Shown here piece by piece: positions 31,925-40,966 of a stretch of DNA of 64,000 nucleotides. A model generated the notes under the pieces. It saw nothing but the letters and a program-made list of their open reading frames with translations. It did no database searches and had not been told where the DNA came from. Made by a program: the position numbers and the translations under genes. How positions within the stretch are numbered: position 1 is the stretch's first letter; every line of letters starts with the position of its first letter. Origin of the DNA: Streptomyces griseoluteus (GTDB lineage: Bacteria; Actinomycetota; Actinomycetes; Streptomycetales; Streptomycetaceae); NCBI RefSeq assembly GCF_004784465.1, contig NZ_SRRU01000004.1, positions 186,001 through 250,000 on the forward strand. Reading direction: 5' to 3'.

Positions 31925-32686
31925 ATGGGCAGGGGATCTGTGGCAGCGACCGCCGACGGCACCGAAGAGCACACGGCCGCGTCCGGTACGGGCGGTGGTC
32001 CGCCGCGGGGGCAGGGGCCGATCGCGCGGGCGGTCAGCTTCCTCGGGGAACTCCTCATCACCGCCGGGGTGGTGCTCGGGCTGTTCGTCGTCTACTCGCT
32101 GTGGTGGACGAACGTCGTCGCCGACCGGCACGCCGACCGGCAGGCGGACCGGGTCCGCGACCACTGGGCCGACTCCGCGACCGGTCCCGGCGCGCTGGAC
32201 ACCAAGGACGGCATCGGCTTCCTGCACGTCCCGGCGATGCGCAACGGTGCTGTGCTGGTGGAGAAGGGCACTTCAACCGACGTCCTCGACGAGGGTGTGG
32301 CCGGCTACTACACCGACCCGGCCAAGGCCGTGCTACCGACGACCGGCAAGAAGGGCAACTTCACCCTCGCCGCCCACCGCGACGGCCACGGCGCCAAGTT
32401 CCACAACATCGACAAGGTCCACGAGGGTGACCCGGTCGTCTTCGAGACCAAGGACAAGTGGTACGTCTACAAGGTCTACTCGATCCTCCCCGAGACCTCG
32501 AAGTACAACGTCGACGTCCTGGCCCAGGTCCCGAAGGAGTCCGGCAGGACCAAGCCGGGCCACTACATCACCCTGACCACCTGCACCCCGGTCTACACCA
32601 GCCGCTACCGCTACGTGGTCTGGGCCGAGCTGGTCCGCACGGAGAAGGTTGACGCCAAACGCACCCCTCCGGCGGAACTTCGCTGA
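31925..32686 (+). CDS. class E sortase (second)
   Basis: A 253-residue sortase 33 bases after the first. Membrane helix FLGELLITAGVVLGLFVVYSLWW (about 38-60), then the catalytic His in LAAHRDGHGAKF, Cys in YITLTTCTPVY, Arg in SRYRYVVW. It lacks the long disordered N-terminus of its neighbour. Two tandem class E sortases with partly shared substrates are known in Streptomyces. Its stop directly abuts the stop of the opposite-strand gene (TGATCA). Confidence 0.93.
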   Translation: MGRGSVAATADGTEEHTAASGTGGGPPRGQGPIARAVSFLGELLITAGVVLGLFVVYSLWWTNVVADRHADRQADRVRDHWADSATGPGALDTKDGIGFLHVPAMRNGAVLVEKGTSTDVLDEGVAGYYTDPAKAVLPTTGKKGNFTLAAHRDGHGAKFHNIDKVHEGDPVVFETKDKWYVYKVYSILPETSKYNVDVLAQVPKESGRTKPGHYITLTTCTPVYTSRYRYVVWAELVRTEKVDAKRTPPAELR

Positions 32687-33313
32687 TCACGGCCTGCGGT
32701 ACTCCAACCGCCGCAGCCGCGCCTGATGCGTCCGCAGCCGCTGCTCGATCCGCCCCACCCCGTCCCGCATCGCCACCAGCTCCCGCCGATGCTCACCCGA
32801 GGCTTCGATCAGCACGTTGAACATCGGCACGACCGTCTTGCCGAGGACGTGCGCGATCCGCTGGTCGATACGGTCGTCCAGCGCGGAGCCGTCGAGTTCG
32901 GCACGGGACGCCTGCTCCACGTCCAGAAGGTACGTGCGCACCCGCCGGGCGACCTCGCTGTCGCGCAGGAGCATGGCGATGTTGAGGACGGCGCGGCGGG
33001 AGTAGACCGTGAGGCTCCGACGGGCCTGTGGATAACTTCCCAGCGAGAGTGACACGTTGTCACTCTCGAATTGCCGCAGGTCAGCGCCGCGCAGCACGGC
33101 CATGCCATTGGTGGCGAGTTCCTCCCGGTGCCGACGGGTCAGTTGGCGCACAGCCTCGGTGGTAACCCCGAAGTAGGTCGCCACCATCGCCGTCGTCACG
33201 TGCAGGCCGTCCGGAAGCAGGGAGAGGGTCTTCACCCGGTCCAGTACCTCGATGCGGTCCAGCGCGCTGGTGCGCAGCGTCCGGGATTCCAGGAGTACGT
33301 TTTCGTCGATCAT
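32687..33313 (-). CDS. DNA-binding, antirepressor-like protein
   Basis: A 208-residue protein with an N-terminal winged-HTH-like part (VTTAMVATYFGVTTEAVRQLTRRHREEL, about 40-67), a middle segment SLTVYSRRAVLNIAMLLRDSEVARRVRTYLLDVEQ (about 96-130) like the tail of phage Rha/BRO/KilA-type antirepressors, and a C-terminal coiled region. No phage genes surround it. The start is uncertain; ATG 33313 is used, and neither it nor an ATG 24 bases earlier has a clear ribosome site. It is sometimes labelled a restriction endonuclease in databases, which I see no motif to support. Confidence 0.7.
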   Translation of the reverse strand: MIDENVLLESRTLRTSALDRIEVLDRVKTLSLLPDGLHVTTAMVATYFGVTTEAVRQLTRRHREELATNGMAVLRGADLRQFESDNVSLSLGSYPQARRSLTVYSRRAVLNIAMLLRDSEVARRVRTYLLDVEQASRAELDGSALDDRIDQRIAHVLGKTVVPMFNVLIEASGEHRRELVAMRDGVGRIEQRLRTHQARLRRLEYRRP

Positions 33314-33360
33314 GCACTGCCAACGACCTGCGGGCATATGAGGGCACGATCGGAAAACGA

Positions 33361-33397
33361 CACAGTCCCCCGGCACCTTGGGTGCCGGGGGACTGTG
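33361..33397 (-). terminator. terminator of the fhaA-pknB cluster
   Basis: A perfect 17-bp stem (33361-33377 with 33381-33397) and 3-base loop lie just after the pknB stop, ending leftward transcription before the antirepressor-like gene. Confidence 0.85.
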
Positions 33398-33420
33398 TGT
33401 TGATCAGAGCGGAGCGGGGG

Positions 33421-35409
33421 TCAGCCGTTTGGGCCGCCGAAGATTCCGCCGAGGCCGCCTCCGCCGCCGTTGCCGTTGTCCTGGCTGGCGACGATGAGGG
33501 TGATGGTGTCGCCCTTGTTGGCCGTGGTGTTCGGGGGGACGCTCTGCGTGAGGACGGTTGACTTCTCGTCGCCGGCTCCCGGGCCCTGAGCGTTGACCTG
33601 GAGGCCGAGGCCCTGAAGGGTGTTGCGGGCGTCCTTCAGGGACTGCTTGGTGACGTCCGGGACCTGGACCTGCTCCGGGGCATCGTTCTTGCCGACGCTG
33701 ATGGAGACCGGGGTGCCCTTCTTGACCTGACGGCCGATCTCGGGGTTGGTGCCCTGGACCTTGTCCTTCTGAGCCGGGTCGGCCACGGGCTGGTCGTTGC
33801 AGGTCGGGACGAGGCCCGCGTTCTGGAGGTCGGCCTTGGCCTCGTCGCAGGACTTGCCCCTGACGTCCGGGATAGTGACCTTCTCCTCGGCCTTGGCGAC
33901 GATCAGGGTGATCGTGGACCCCTTCTGCACCTGCTTGCCGCCGGTGGGGTCCTGGTCGAGGACGTTGTCCGGGGTGTCGCTGGAGACGCGGGTCTCCTTC
34001 TTCACCGTGAGCTGGTAGTCGTCGCCCTCCAGCTTCTCCCGTGCCTCGTCGAAGGGGAGTCCGATGACGCTCGGGATCGTCACCTTCGGCGCGCCCGTGG
34101 AGACGACCAGGTCGATGGTGTCGTTCTTGTTGACGTCCGAGCCGGCCGTCGGGGTCTGCTTACAGATCTTGTCCTTGGGCTGGTTCTCACACGGCTTCCG
34201 CGTGATGTCACCCAGCTTCAGATCCGACGCCTCCGCCATCTTCCGGGCATCGTCGACGGTGTTGCCCACGAAGTTCGGCGCCGGGAACGGTTTCTCGGAT
34301 TTGCCGGAGAAGATCCACATGCCGATGAGGATCGCGCCGACCAGCACCAGCACACCCGCGACCGCCAGCAGGATCGTCGAGGTGTTGTTGCTCTTCCTCT
34401 GCTGGCGCCGCCGGTCGGGCCGGTCGTCGTAGCCGTAGCCGCCGTCGTCCGGGTTCATCGGCGGGAGCATCGTCGTCGCCCCGGCCGGCTCCTGCCGCAG
34501 CGCGGTGGTCGCCTGGTCGTCCGCGTAGCCGTAGCCGACCGCGCTCATGGCCGCGGTCGCGCCGACGGGCTGGCCGTCGAGGCACGCCTCGATGTCGGCG
34601 CGCATCTCGTCGGCGGACTGGTAGCGGTAGTTCGGGTCCTTGGTCAGCGCCTTGAGGACGATCGCGTCCATCTCCGGCGTGATCTCGGGATCGAACACGC
34701 TCGGCGGCTGCGGCTCCTCGCGCACGTGCTGGTAGGCCACGGCCACCGGGGAGTCGCCCACGAACGGCGGACGGACGGTCAGCAGCTCGTAGAGCAGGCA
34801 GCCCGTGGAGTACAGGTCGGACCGGGCGTCGACCTGCTCGCCCTTGGCCTGCTCCGGCGAGAGGTACTGGGCGGTGCCGATCACGGCCGCGGTCTGCGTC
34901 ATCGTCATCCCGGAGTCGCCCATGGCGCGGGCGATGCCGAAGTCCATCACCTTGACCTGGCCGTTGCGGGTCAGCATGACGTTGGCCGGCTTGATGTCCC
35001 GGTGGACGATTCCGCTGCGGTGGGCGTACTCCAGACCCTGGAGGATGCCGATGGTCATCTCCATCGACCGCTCGGGCAGCAGCTTGCGCCCGGAGTGCAG
35101 CAGCTCACGGAGTGTGGAGCCGTCGACGTACTCCATCACGATGTACGGGATCGAGACCCCGTCGATGTAGTCCTCGCCCGTGTCGTAGACCGCGACGATC
35201 GCAGGATGGTTGAGCGAGGCGGCAGACTGGGCCTCCCGGCGGAACCGGGCCTGGAAGGACGGATCACGCGCGAGGTCCGCGCGCAGCGTCTTCACCGCCA
35301 CGGTGCGGCCGAGGCGGGTGTCATGCGCGAGGTAGACCTCTGCCATGCCACCACGGCCGAGTACGTGGCCCAGCTCGTACCGGCCGCCTAGGCGACGCGG
35401 CTCTTCCAT
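33421..35409 (-). CDS. pknB: PASTA-domain Ser/Thr protein kinase (PknB type)
   Basis: A 662-residue receptor kinase. The cytoplasmic kinase domain (about 1-275) has VLGRGGMAEVY, VAVKTL, IVHRDIKPANVML and VMDFGIA. A membrane helix (STILLAVAGVLVLVGAILIGMWIF, about 340-364) precedes four extracellular PASTA domains (about 375-645), which bind peptidoglycan fragments and lipid II. It couples wall status to growth and division and is opposed by the PP2C phosphatase of the same cluster. ATG at 35409. A Gly/Asn-rich tail ends the protein. Confidence 0.96.
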   Translation of the reverse strand: MEEPRRLGGRYELGHVLGRGGMAEVYLAHDTRLGRTVAVKTLRADLARDPSFQARFRREAQSAASLNHPAIVAVYDTGEDYIDGVSIPYIVMEYVDGSTLRELLHSGRKLLPERSMEMTIGILQGLEYAHRSGIVHRDIKPANVMLTRNGQVKVMDFGIARAMGDSGMTMTQTAAVIGTAQYLSPEQAKGEQVDARSDLYSTGCLLYELLTVRPPFVGDSPVAVAYQHVREEPQPPSVFDPEITPEMDAIVLKALTKDPNYRYQSADEMRADIEACLDGQPVGATAAMSAVGYGYADDQATTALRQEPAGATTMLPPMNPDDGGYGYDDRPDRRRQQRKSNNTSTILLAVAGVLVLVGAILIGMWIFSGKSEKPFPAPNFVGNTVDDARKMAEASDLKLGDITRKPCENQPKDKICKQTPTAGSDVNKNDTIDLVVSTGAPKVTIPSVIGLPFDEAREKLEGDDYQLTVKKETRVSSDTPDNVLDQDPTGGKQVQKGSTITLIVAKAEEKVTIPDVRGKSCDEAKADLQNAGLVPTCNDQPVADPAQKDKVQGTNPEIGRQVKKGTPVSISVGKNDAPEQVQVPDVTKQSLKDARNTLQGLGLQVNAQGPGAGDEKSTVLTQSVPPNTTANKGDTITLIVASQDNGNGGGGGLGGIFGGPNG

Positions 35410-35579
35410 AGCTACTTACCAGCCCTCTCCGTCGGTCCCGCCCGGCACGGGTGTGCGCGGCCGGAGCTTCCGTCCGGGCCTACCGTACCCGGCTCGCTCT
35501 GTGTGACCTGGCCAAGCCGATAACCCGATACCGGACCGGTATCGCAACGTGCGGCGATGTGAAGGGCACGTGAGCGGGT

Positions 35580-37052
35580 TCACTTCTTGGAGTTGATGAC
35601 CGCCTCCATGACGTTCTTCGCGATCGGGGCGGCCAGGCCGCCACCGGAGATGTCGTCGCGGACCGCGTTGTCGTCCTCGATGACCACGGCCACGGCCACC
35701 GGCGAGCTGTGGTCGGGCAGCTTGGCGTAGGAGAGGAACCACGCGTAAGGGTTCTCGCTGTTCTCCACGCCGTGCTGCGCGGTACCCGTCTTGCCGCCCA
35801 CCGTCACGCCGTTGATCTGCGCGTTTTTACCGGTGCCGTCCTTGACGACGGTCTCCATCATCGACTGGAGGATCTGCGCGTTGCTCGGAGAGAGCGGCTG
35901 GCTCATCTCCTCCGGCTCGAACCGCTCCACCGGGTCCAGGTTGGACTGGAGGGAGCTGACCATGTACGGCTTCATCAGCTTGCCGTCGTTGGCGACCGCG
36001 GAGGCGACCATGGCCATCTGCAGCGGGGTGGCGGCGGTGTCGAACTGGCCGATGGAGGACAGCGCGGTCTGGGAGTCGTTCATGTTCTTGCCGAACACCG
36101 AGGCGTTGGCGCGGATCGGCGTGAACTGCTCGGAGTCGAAGCCGAACTTCTTCGCCTCGGCCAGCATCTTGTCGTTGCCGAGGTCGGCGCCGATCTTGCC
36201 GAAGACGGTGTTGCAGGAGTACTGGAGCGCGACCCGCATCGTCGCGTCCTTGCAAGGGATGTTGCCCTCGTTCTTCAGCTCGGTCTGCGTGCCGGGCATC
36301 ACCCAGGGCAGCGGGCTGTCGGTCTTCTGGTCGGCCGAGGAGTACTTGCCGTTCTCCAGCGCCGCGGCGGCGGTGACCACCTTGAAGGTCGAGCCGGGCG
36401 GGTAGGTCTCGCGCAGCGCCCGGTTGAGCATCGGGTCGGAGGCGTCACTCTTCTTCTGCAGCTTCGACCAGGCCGCCGCGTCGCTGTCACGGGAACCCGC
36501 GAAGGACGACGGGTCGTACGAGGGGTAGGAGGCCAGCGCGAGGATCTTGCCGGTGGCGGGCTCCAGCGCGACCACCGCGCCCTTGCCGCCCTGGTTCTTC
36601 AGCCCGGAGTACGCGGCCTTCTGCGCGGCGGAGTTGAGCGTGGTGACGACGTTGCCACCCTGCTTCGGCTTGCCGGTCAGCATGTCCAGGGTGTTGCGGA
36701 AGAACAGCCGGTCGTCGTTGCCGGTGAGGATGCCGTCGTTGATCTTCTCGAGCTGGGTGCTGTCGAACGCCTGGGAGGAGTATCCGGTGACCGGCGCCCA
36801 CATGGGCCCGTTCTTGTACGTGCGCTTGTACTTGTAGTCGCCGGCCTTGGTCAACACGGAACCGGTTATCGGCTCGCCGTCCACGATGATGTCGCCGCGC
36901 GGGGCGGCGTAGCGCTCGATGGCGACGCGGCGGTTGTCGCTCGCGGTGCGGAGCTTGTCGGCCTGGACGTACTGGAGCCAGTTGTCGCGGATCAGCAAGG
37001 CCAGCACGAGCAGTCCGCAGAAGATGGCGATGCGGCGCAGGGGCTTGTTCAC
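35580..37052 (-). CDS. pbpA: penicillin-binding protein (class B transpeptidase)
   Basis: A 490-residue class B PBP that cross-links peptidoglycan. One N-terminal anchor (IAIFCGLLVLALLI), then the transpeptidase domain with the active serine in PGSTFKVV (about 220), SCN in QYSCNTVF (about 278), and KTG in VGGKTGTAQHG (about 418). GTG 37052 is chosen because GGAAAGG lies just before it and the frame then begins NKPLRRIAIF. It works with the SEDS glycosyltransferase encoded just upstream, 175 bases away; that gap may hold its own promoter. Confidence 0.95.
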   Translation of the reverse strand: MNKPLRRIAIFCGLLVLALLIRDNWLQYVQADKLRTASDNRRVAIERYAAPRGDIIVDGEPITGSVLTKAGDYKYKRTYKNGPMWAPVTGYSSQAFDSTQLEKINDGILTGNDDRLFFRNTLDMLTGKPKQGGNVVTTLNSAAQKAAYSGLKNQGGKGAVVALEPATGKILALASYPSYDPSSFAGSRDSDAAAWSKLQKKSDASDPMLNRALRETYPPGSTFKVVTAAAALENGKYSSADQKTDSPLPWVMPGTQTELKNEGNIPCKDATMRVALQYSCNTVFGKIGADLGNDKMLAEAKKFGFDSEQFTPIRANASVFGKNMNDSQTALSSIGQFDTAATPLQMAMVASAVANDGKLMKPYMVSSLQSNLDPVERFEPEEMSQPLSPSNAQILQSMMETVVKDGTGKNAQINGVTVGGKTGTAQHGVENSENPYAWFLSYAKLPDHSSPVAVAVVIEDDNAVRDDISGGGLAAPIAKNVMEAVINSKK

Positions 37053-37227
37053 GTCCGGCCTTTCCACGAGCTGACAGGGGCGCCTGTCGCTTCGGTCTCT
37101 CGGTGTCGCTGGGGCTGGCCCCCGTCCTTGGCCGCCCACAGTCTAGGGGCACTGCCTGTGGACGAGGACGTCCCCGATGCCCGGCGACGGGACCCGCCCT
37201 GAGGTACGGTCCCGCCGCCCGTCGCGC

Positions 37228-38697
37228 TCACTGCGGGTCGGGCCCGGTGGTGCCGGGCCGCACGATCTGCGTCATCTCGGCGTCGGGGTTGGCGGCCGGG
37301 GTGGGTGCCGGACGCCGGGCGGTGTCGCTGATGCGGATCAGAATGCCGATGAGTGCCCAGTTGGCGATGACGGACGAACCGCCGTACGCGAGGAAGGGCA
37401 TCGTCATACCGGTGAGCGGGATGAGGCCCATCACACCGCCGGCGACGACGAACACCTGGAGGGCGAACGCGCCGGAGAGGCCGATGGCGAGCAGCTTGCC
37501 GAACGGGTCGCGGGCGGCCAGCGCGGTGCGCACACCGCGCTCGGCGACCAGACCGTAGATCAGCAGGATCGCCATGATGCCGGCCAGACCCAGCTCCTCG
37601 CCGTAGGTGGCGAGGATGAAGTCGGAGTTGGCGGCGAAGCCGATCAGCTCGGAGTGGCCCTGGCCCCAGCCGGTGCCCAGGGTGCCGCCGGAGCCGAACG
37701 CCCACAGCGCCTGCATGGCCTGCTCGGAGTGGATGATGCCGTCCTGGATGCCGGACCGGCTGGCCTTGAACTCGCCCATCGGGTCGAGCCACGCCTGGAC
37801 ACGGGTCTGGACGTGCGGCTCGAAGCTGGCGACACCCACCGCGCCGGCCGCCGACATCAGCAGACCGAAGACGATCCAGCTGGTCCGCTCGGTGGCCACG
37901 TACAGCATGATCACGAACATGCCGAAGAACAGCAGCGAGGTGCCGAGGTCGGTCTCGAAGACCAGGATCAGGATCGAGATGAACCAGACGACCAGGATCG
38001 GGCCGAGGTCGCGGCCGCGCGGCAGGTAGAGACCCATGAAGCGGCGGCTGGCCAGCGCGAGCGCGTCCCGCTTGACCATCAGGTATCCGGCGAAGAAGAC
38101 CGCGAGCACGATCTTGGCGAACTCACCGGGCTGGATGGTGAAGCTGCCGATCTGGATCCAGATCTTGGCGCCGTAGACGTCCGCGCCGAGGCCGGGGACC
38201 AGAGGGAGCAGCAGCAGGAACAGCGCGACCACCATGGAGATGTAGGTGTAGCGCTGGAGCGTGCGGTGGTCCTTGAGGAAGATCAGCACGACCACGAAGA
38301 GCGCGATGCCCAGGGCCGTGTAGATCAACTGGTTGGTCGCCTTGTCGCCGGCCGCGTGCATGGCCTGGAGCCGCTTGGACTGGTCCAGGCGCCAGATCGC
38401 CACCAGGCCCAGCCCGTTGAGCAGGGTGGCCAGCGGCAGCAGCAGCGGGTCGGCGTACGGCGCGAACTTGCGGACCGCGAGGTGGGCGACGCCCGCCAGC
38501 AGGCCGAGGCCCAGGCCGTAGCCGAGCAGGCCCGCGGGGACCTGGTCGTTGAGGGCCAGGCCGACGTTGGCGTAGGCGAACACCGGGATGGCCACGGCGA
38601 AGATCAGCAGGGCCAGCTCGGTGTTGCGGCGGCTCGGCGCACCGATCGAGCCGATCGTGGACGTGTGGTGCGTCGGCGTGTTGGTAGTACTGCTCAT
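37228..38697 (-). CDS. rodA: SEDS family glycosyltransferase FtsW/RodA
   Basis: A 489-residue polytopic membrane protein with about 10 helices, the SEDS peptidoglycan polymerase that partners with the class B PBP beside it. Recognisable regions are GLGADVYGAKIWIQIGSF, QPGEFAKIVLAVFFAGYL, ETDLGTSLLFFG and GVMGLIPLTGMTMPFLAYGGSS. Whether it is the elongation (RodA) or division (FtsW) paralogue cannot be fixed from sequence alone; actinobacterial annotation usually says FtsW/RodA/SpoVE. It starts 27 bases after the phosphatase stop. Confidence 0.94.
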   Translation of the reverse strand: MSSTTNTPTHHTSTIGSIGAPSRRNTELALLIFAVAIPVFAYANVGLALNDQVPAGLLGYGLGLGLLAGVAHLAVRKFAPYADPLLLPLATLLNGLGLVAIWRLDQSKRLQAMHAAGDKATNQLIYTALGIALFVVVLIFLKDHRTLQRYTYISMVVALFLLLLPLVPGLGADVYGAKIWIQIGSFTIQPGEFAKIVLAVFFAGYLMVKRDALALASRRFMGLYLPRGRDLGPILVVWFISILILVFETDLGTSLLFFGMFVIMLYVATERTSWIVFGLLMSAAGAVGVASFEPHVQTRVQAWLDPMGEFKASRSGIQDGIIHSEQAMQALWAFGSGGTLGTGWGQGHSELIGFAANSDFILATYGEELGLAGIMAILLIYGLVAERGVRTALAARDPFGKLLAIGLSGAFALQVFVVAGGVMGLIPLTGMTMPFLAYGGSSVIANWALIGILIRISDTARRPAPTPAANPDAEMTQIVRPGTTGPDPQ

Positions 38698-38724
38698 CGT
38701 GTGACGGGGCCTCTCACGGCTTGC

Positions 38725-40326
38725 CTACTGCTTGCCGCACTGATCGGCGACCTTCTGCTCATCCTCGGAGAGGCTGGGGCCGGGCCGGGGAGTGGCGGAC
38801 GCGGTCGGGGACTTCGAGGGCGACGCCTGCGACTTCGACCCGGAGGCCGAGGGGTCCGGCGAGGGGCTGGCCTTGGTGAAGGCGGTCTTGGTGGCACCGG
38901 TGGTGCCGCCGGTCGCGCCCTGGCCCGTCTTGGAGTTCTGCTGCTCGCGCTCGGCGGCGGTGCGCTCGGCCTGCTTGCGGCAGGCGGACGCCTGCACCGA
39001 GAGGGCCTGCACCTTGGAGCGGGCCTGGGACAGACCGCCCGCCACCACGATCGTGTTCTTGACCTGCTTCTGCTGGTACGACGGCAGGTACTTGAGTTCG
39101 ATCTCGGGGTGGTCCTGCTCGACCTTGGACAGCGAGACCCAGGCGAGGTCCTGGCTGATGCCCCGGTAGACCGCGACGTGCTCGCCGTTCGCCCCGACGT
39201 AGTACTGGGTCTGGGTCCAGCGCCAGCCGCCGTAGACGGCGCCGCCGATGACCGCGAGGGCCAGCGCGCTCCAGAGGGAACGCTTCAGCCAGCGCCGGCC
39301 CTTGCGGGGCTTGGTGAAGTCCTCCTCGGAGTACTCGCCGAAGCTTCCCTCGGGGGCGTATTCCTCGGTGTCACCGGAGGGCCCGCCGTGCCGGCCGCCG
39401 CCGGACTGCCTGCGGCCCTGGCGGCCGAGGTGCGAGGCGCGGCCGGCCGGGGTCTGCATGATGCCGTTGTCGTGGTTCAGGTGGTGCTGGTTCTCGGCGA
39501 CGGCGCCGACCACGACCGGGGTGTCGGAGAGCTGCCCGGCGAGGGTGTCGCCGGTCTCCAGGTCGAGCACGTCGGCGACGATCACCGTGATGTTGTCGGG
39601 GCCGCCGCCGCGCAGCGCGAGCTGGATCAGCTCCTGCACGGTCTCCTGCGGGCCCTGGTAGCTGGCGAGCGCCTCCTCCATCGTCTGGTGGGAGACGACG
39701 CCGGAGAGCCCGTCCGAGCAGATCAGGTAGCGGTCGCCGGCGCGGACCTCGCGGATGGAGAGGTCGGGCTCGACGTGGTCGCCGCTGCCCAGGGCGCGCA
39801 TCAGCAGGGCGCGCTGCGGGTGGGCGTCCGCCTCCTCCTCGGTGATCCGGCCCTCGTCGACCAGGCGCTGCACCCAGGTGTGGTCCTGGGTGATCTGGCT
39901 GAGCATGCCGTCGCGCAGCAGGTAGGCGCGCGAGTCGCCGACGTGCACGAGGCCGAGCCGCTGGCCGGTCCACAGCAGCGCGGTGAGGGTGGTCCCCATG
40001 CCTTCGAGCTGGGGGTCCTCCTCGACCATGGAGCGCAGTTGTTCGTTGGCGCGGCGCACGGCGGTGCCGAGCGAGGTGAGGATGTCGGAGCCGGGCACGT
40101 CGTCGTCGAGCGTGACCAGGGTGGAGATGACCTCCGAGGAGGCGACCTCACCGGCGGCCTGGCCGCCCATGCCGTCGGCGATGGCGAGCAGGCGTGGACC
40201 GGCGTAACCGGAGTCCTCGTTGCCCTCCCGGATCATGCCCTTGTGCGATCCGGCGGCGAAGCGCAGTGACAGGCTCATGCGCACCTCGCCAGTCGGCTCC
40301 GGGTACAGCCGGTCGTGTCGAGCCAC
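38725..40326 (-). CDS. pstP: PP2C-type Ser/Thr phosphatase (PstP/Stp)
   Basis: A 533-residue membrane-bound PPM phosphatase that reverses PknB phosphorylation. The catalytic domain (about 1-255) has the metal-binding GNEDS, IADGMGGQAAGE, GDSRAYLLRDG and GGGPDNITVIV motifs. A Gly/Arg-rich linker leads to a helix (SLWSALALAVIGGAVYGGWRW) and an extracytoplasmic domain ending in a Ser/Thr/Pro-rich tail. GTG 40326 has GGAGGG 7-8 bases upstream and yields ARHDRLYPEPTGEVRM; an ATG at 40278 is the alternative. Confidence 0.94.
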   Translation of the reverse strand: MARHDRLYPEPTGEVRMSLSLRFAAGSHKGMIREGNEDSGYAGPRLLAIADGMGGQAAGEVASSEVISTLVTLDDDVPGSDILTSLGTAVRRANEQLRSMVEEDPQLEGMGTTLTALLWTGQRLGLVHVGDSRAYLLRDGMLSQITQDHTWVQRLVDEGRITEEEADAHPQRALLMRALGSGDHVEPDLSIREVRAGDRYLICSDGLSGVVSHQTMEEALASYQGPQETVQELIQLALRGGGPDNITVIVADVLDLETGDTLAGQLSDTPVVVGAVAENQHHLNHDNGIMQTPAGRASHLGRQGRRQSGGGRHGGPSGDTEEYAPEGSFGEYSEEDFTKPRKGRRWLKRSLWSALALAVIGGAVYGGWRWTQTQYYVGANGEHVAVYRGISQDLAWVSLSKVEQDHPEIELKYLPSYQQKQVKNTIVVAGGLSQARSKVQALSVQASACRKQAERTAAEREQQNSKTGQGATGGTTGATKTAFTKASPSPDPSASGSKSQASPSKSPTASATPRPGPSLSEDEQKVADQCGKQ

Positions 40327-40419
40327 ACTGCCCACCCTCCGGTCGGGAGCGCGCCGGGGACCGGATTGCGATCCGCCGCCGCGTGCTCGCTCCGCTCGCG
40401 CTCATTCATTGGTGTAGCA

Positions 40420-40956
40420 CTACTTCCGCAGCTCGATGACGGTCTTGCCGATGCGGATCGCCCCGCCCAGCGGGACCGGTGTCGGGGTCGTCAGCCGGGA
40501 CCGGTCCAGGTAGGTGCCGTTGGTGGAGCCGAGGTCCTCCACGATCCACTGGCCGTCGCGGTCGGGGTAGATCCTGGCATGCCTGCTAGAGGCGTAGTCG
40601 TCGTCCAGCACGATCGTGGAGTCGTGCGCGCGGCCCAGGGTGATGGTCTGGCCCTGGAGCGCCACGGTGGTCCCCGCGAGGGTGCCCTCGGTGACGACGA
40701 GCTTGCTGGGCGCGTTGCGCCGCTGGCGGCCACCGCCGCTCTGCTGGGCCCGCTGTCCGCGCTGGCCGCGCTGCTGCGGGGGCGCGGACTGCTGCCGGGC
40801 GGCGGCCTGCGGTCGCTGGGCCTCCCGGCGCGCTCCGCGCTGTGTGACACGCGTACCGAACAGATCGCTGCGGATGACCTGCACGGCCACGATCACGAAC
40901 AGCCACAGTACGGCCAGGAAACCCAGCCGCATGACCGTGAGGGTCAGCTCTGACAT
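40420..40956 (-). CDS. fhaB: FHA domain membrane protein FhaB
   Basis: A 178-residue protein with an N-terminal helix (LTVMRLGFLAVLWLFVIVAVQVI), a Gln/Arg-rich linker, and a C-terminal FHA domain (about 90-170: ITLGRAHDSTIVLDDDYASSRHARIY, DLGSTNGTYLD) that binds phosphothreonine. In mycobacteria FhaB (FipA) links PknB-family kinases to division proteins. It begins 10 bases after the fhaA stop. Confidence 0.93.
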   Translation of the reverse strand: MSELTLTVMRLGFLAVLWLFVIVAVQVIRSDLFGTRVTQRGARREAQRPQAAARQQSAPPQQRGQRGQRAQQSGGGRQRRNAPSKLVVTEGTLAGTTVALQGQTITLGRAHDSTIVLDDDYASSRHARIYPDRDGQWIVEDLGSTNGTYLDRSRLTTPTPVPLGGAIRIGKTVIELRK

Positions 40957-40966
40957 TGCCCCCGCT

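Noticed and set aside
35560..35580. CACGTGAGCG near pbpA as a second parS
   Set aside because: Only the CACGTGA core matches; the flanking GTTT/AAAC are missing.
37177..40269. 1030-codon frame opposite rodA and pstP
   Set aside because: Spans two well-supported genes on the other strand, so it is a shadow.
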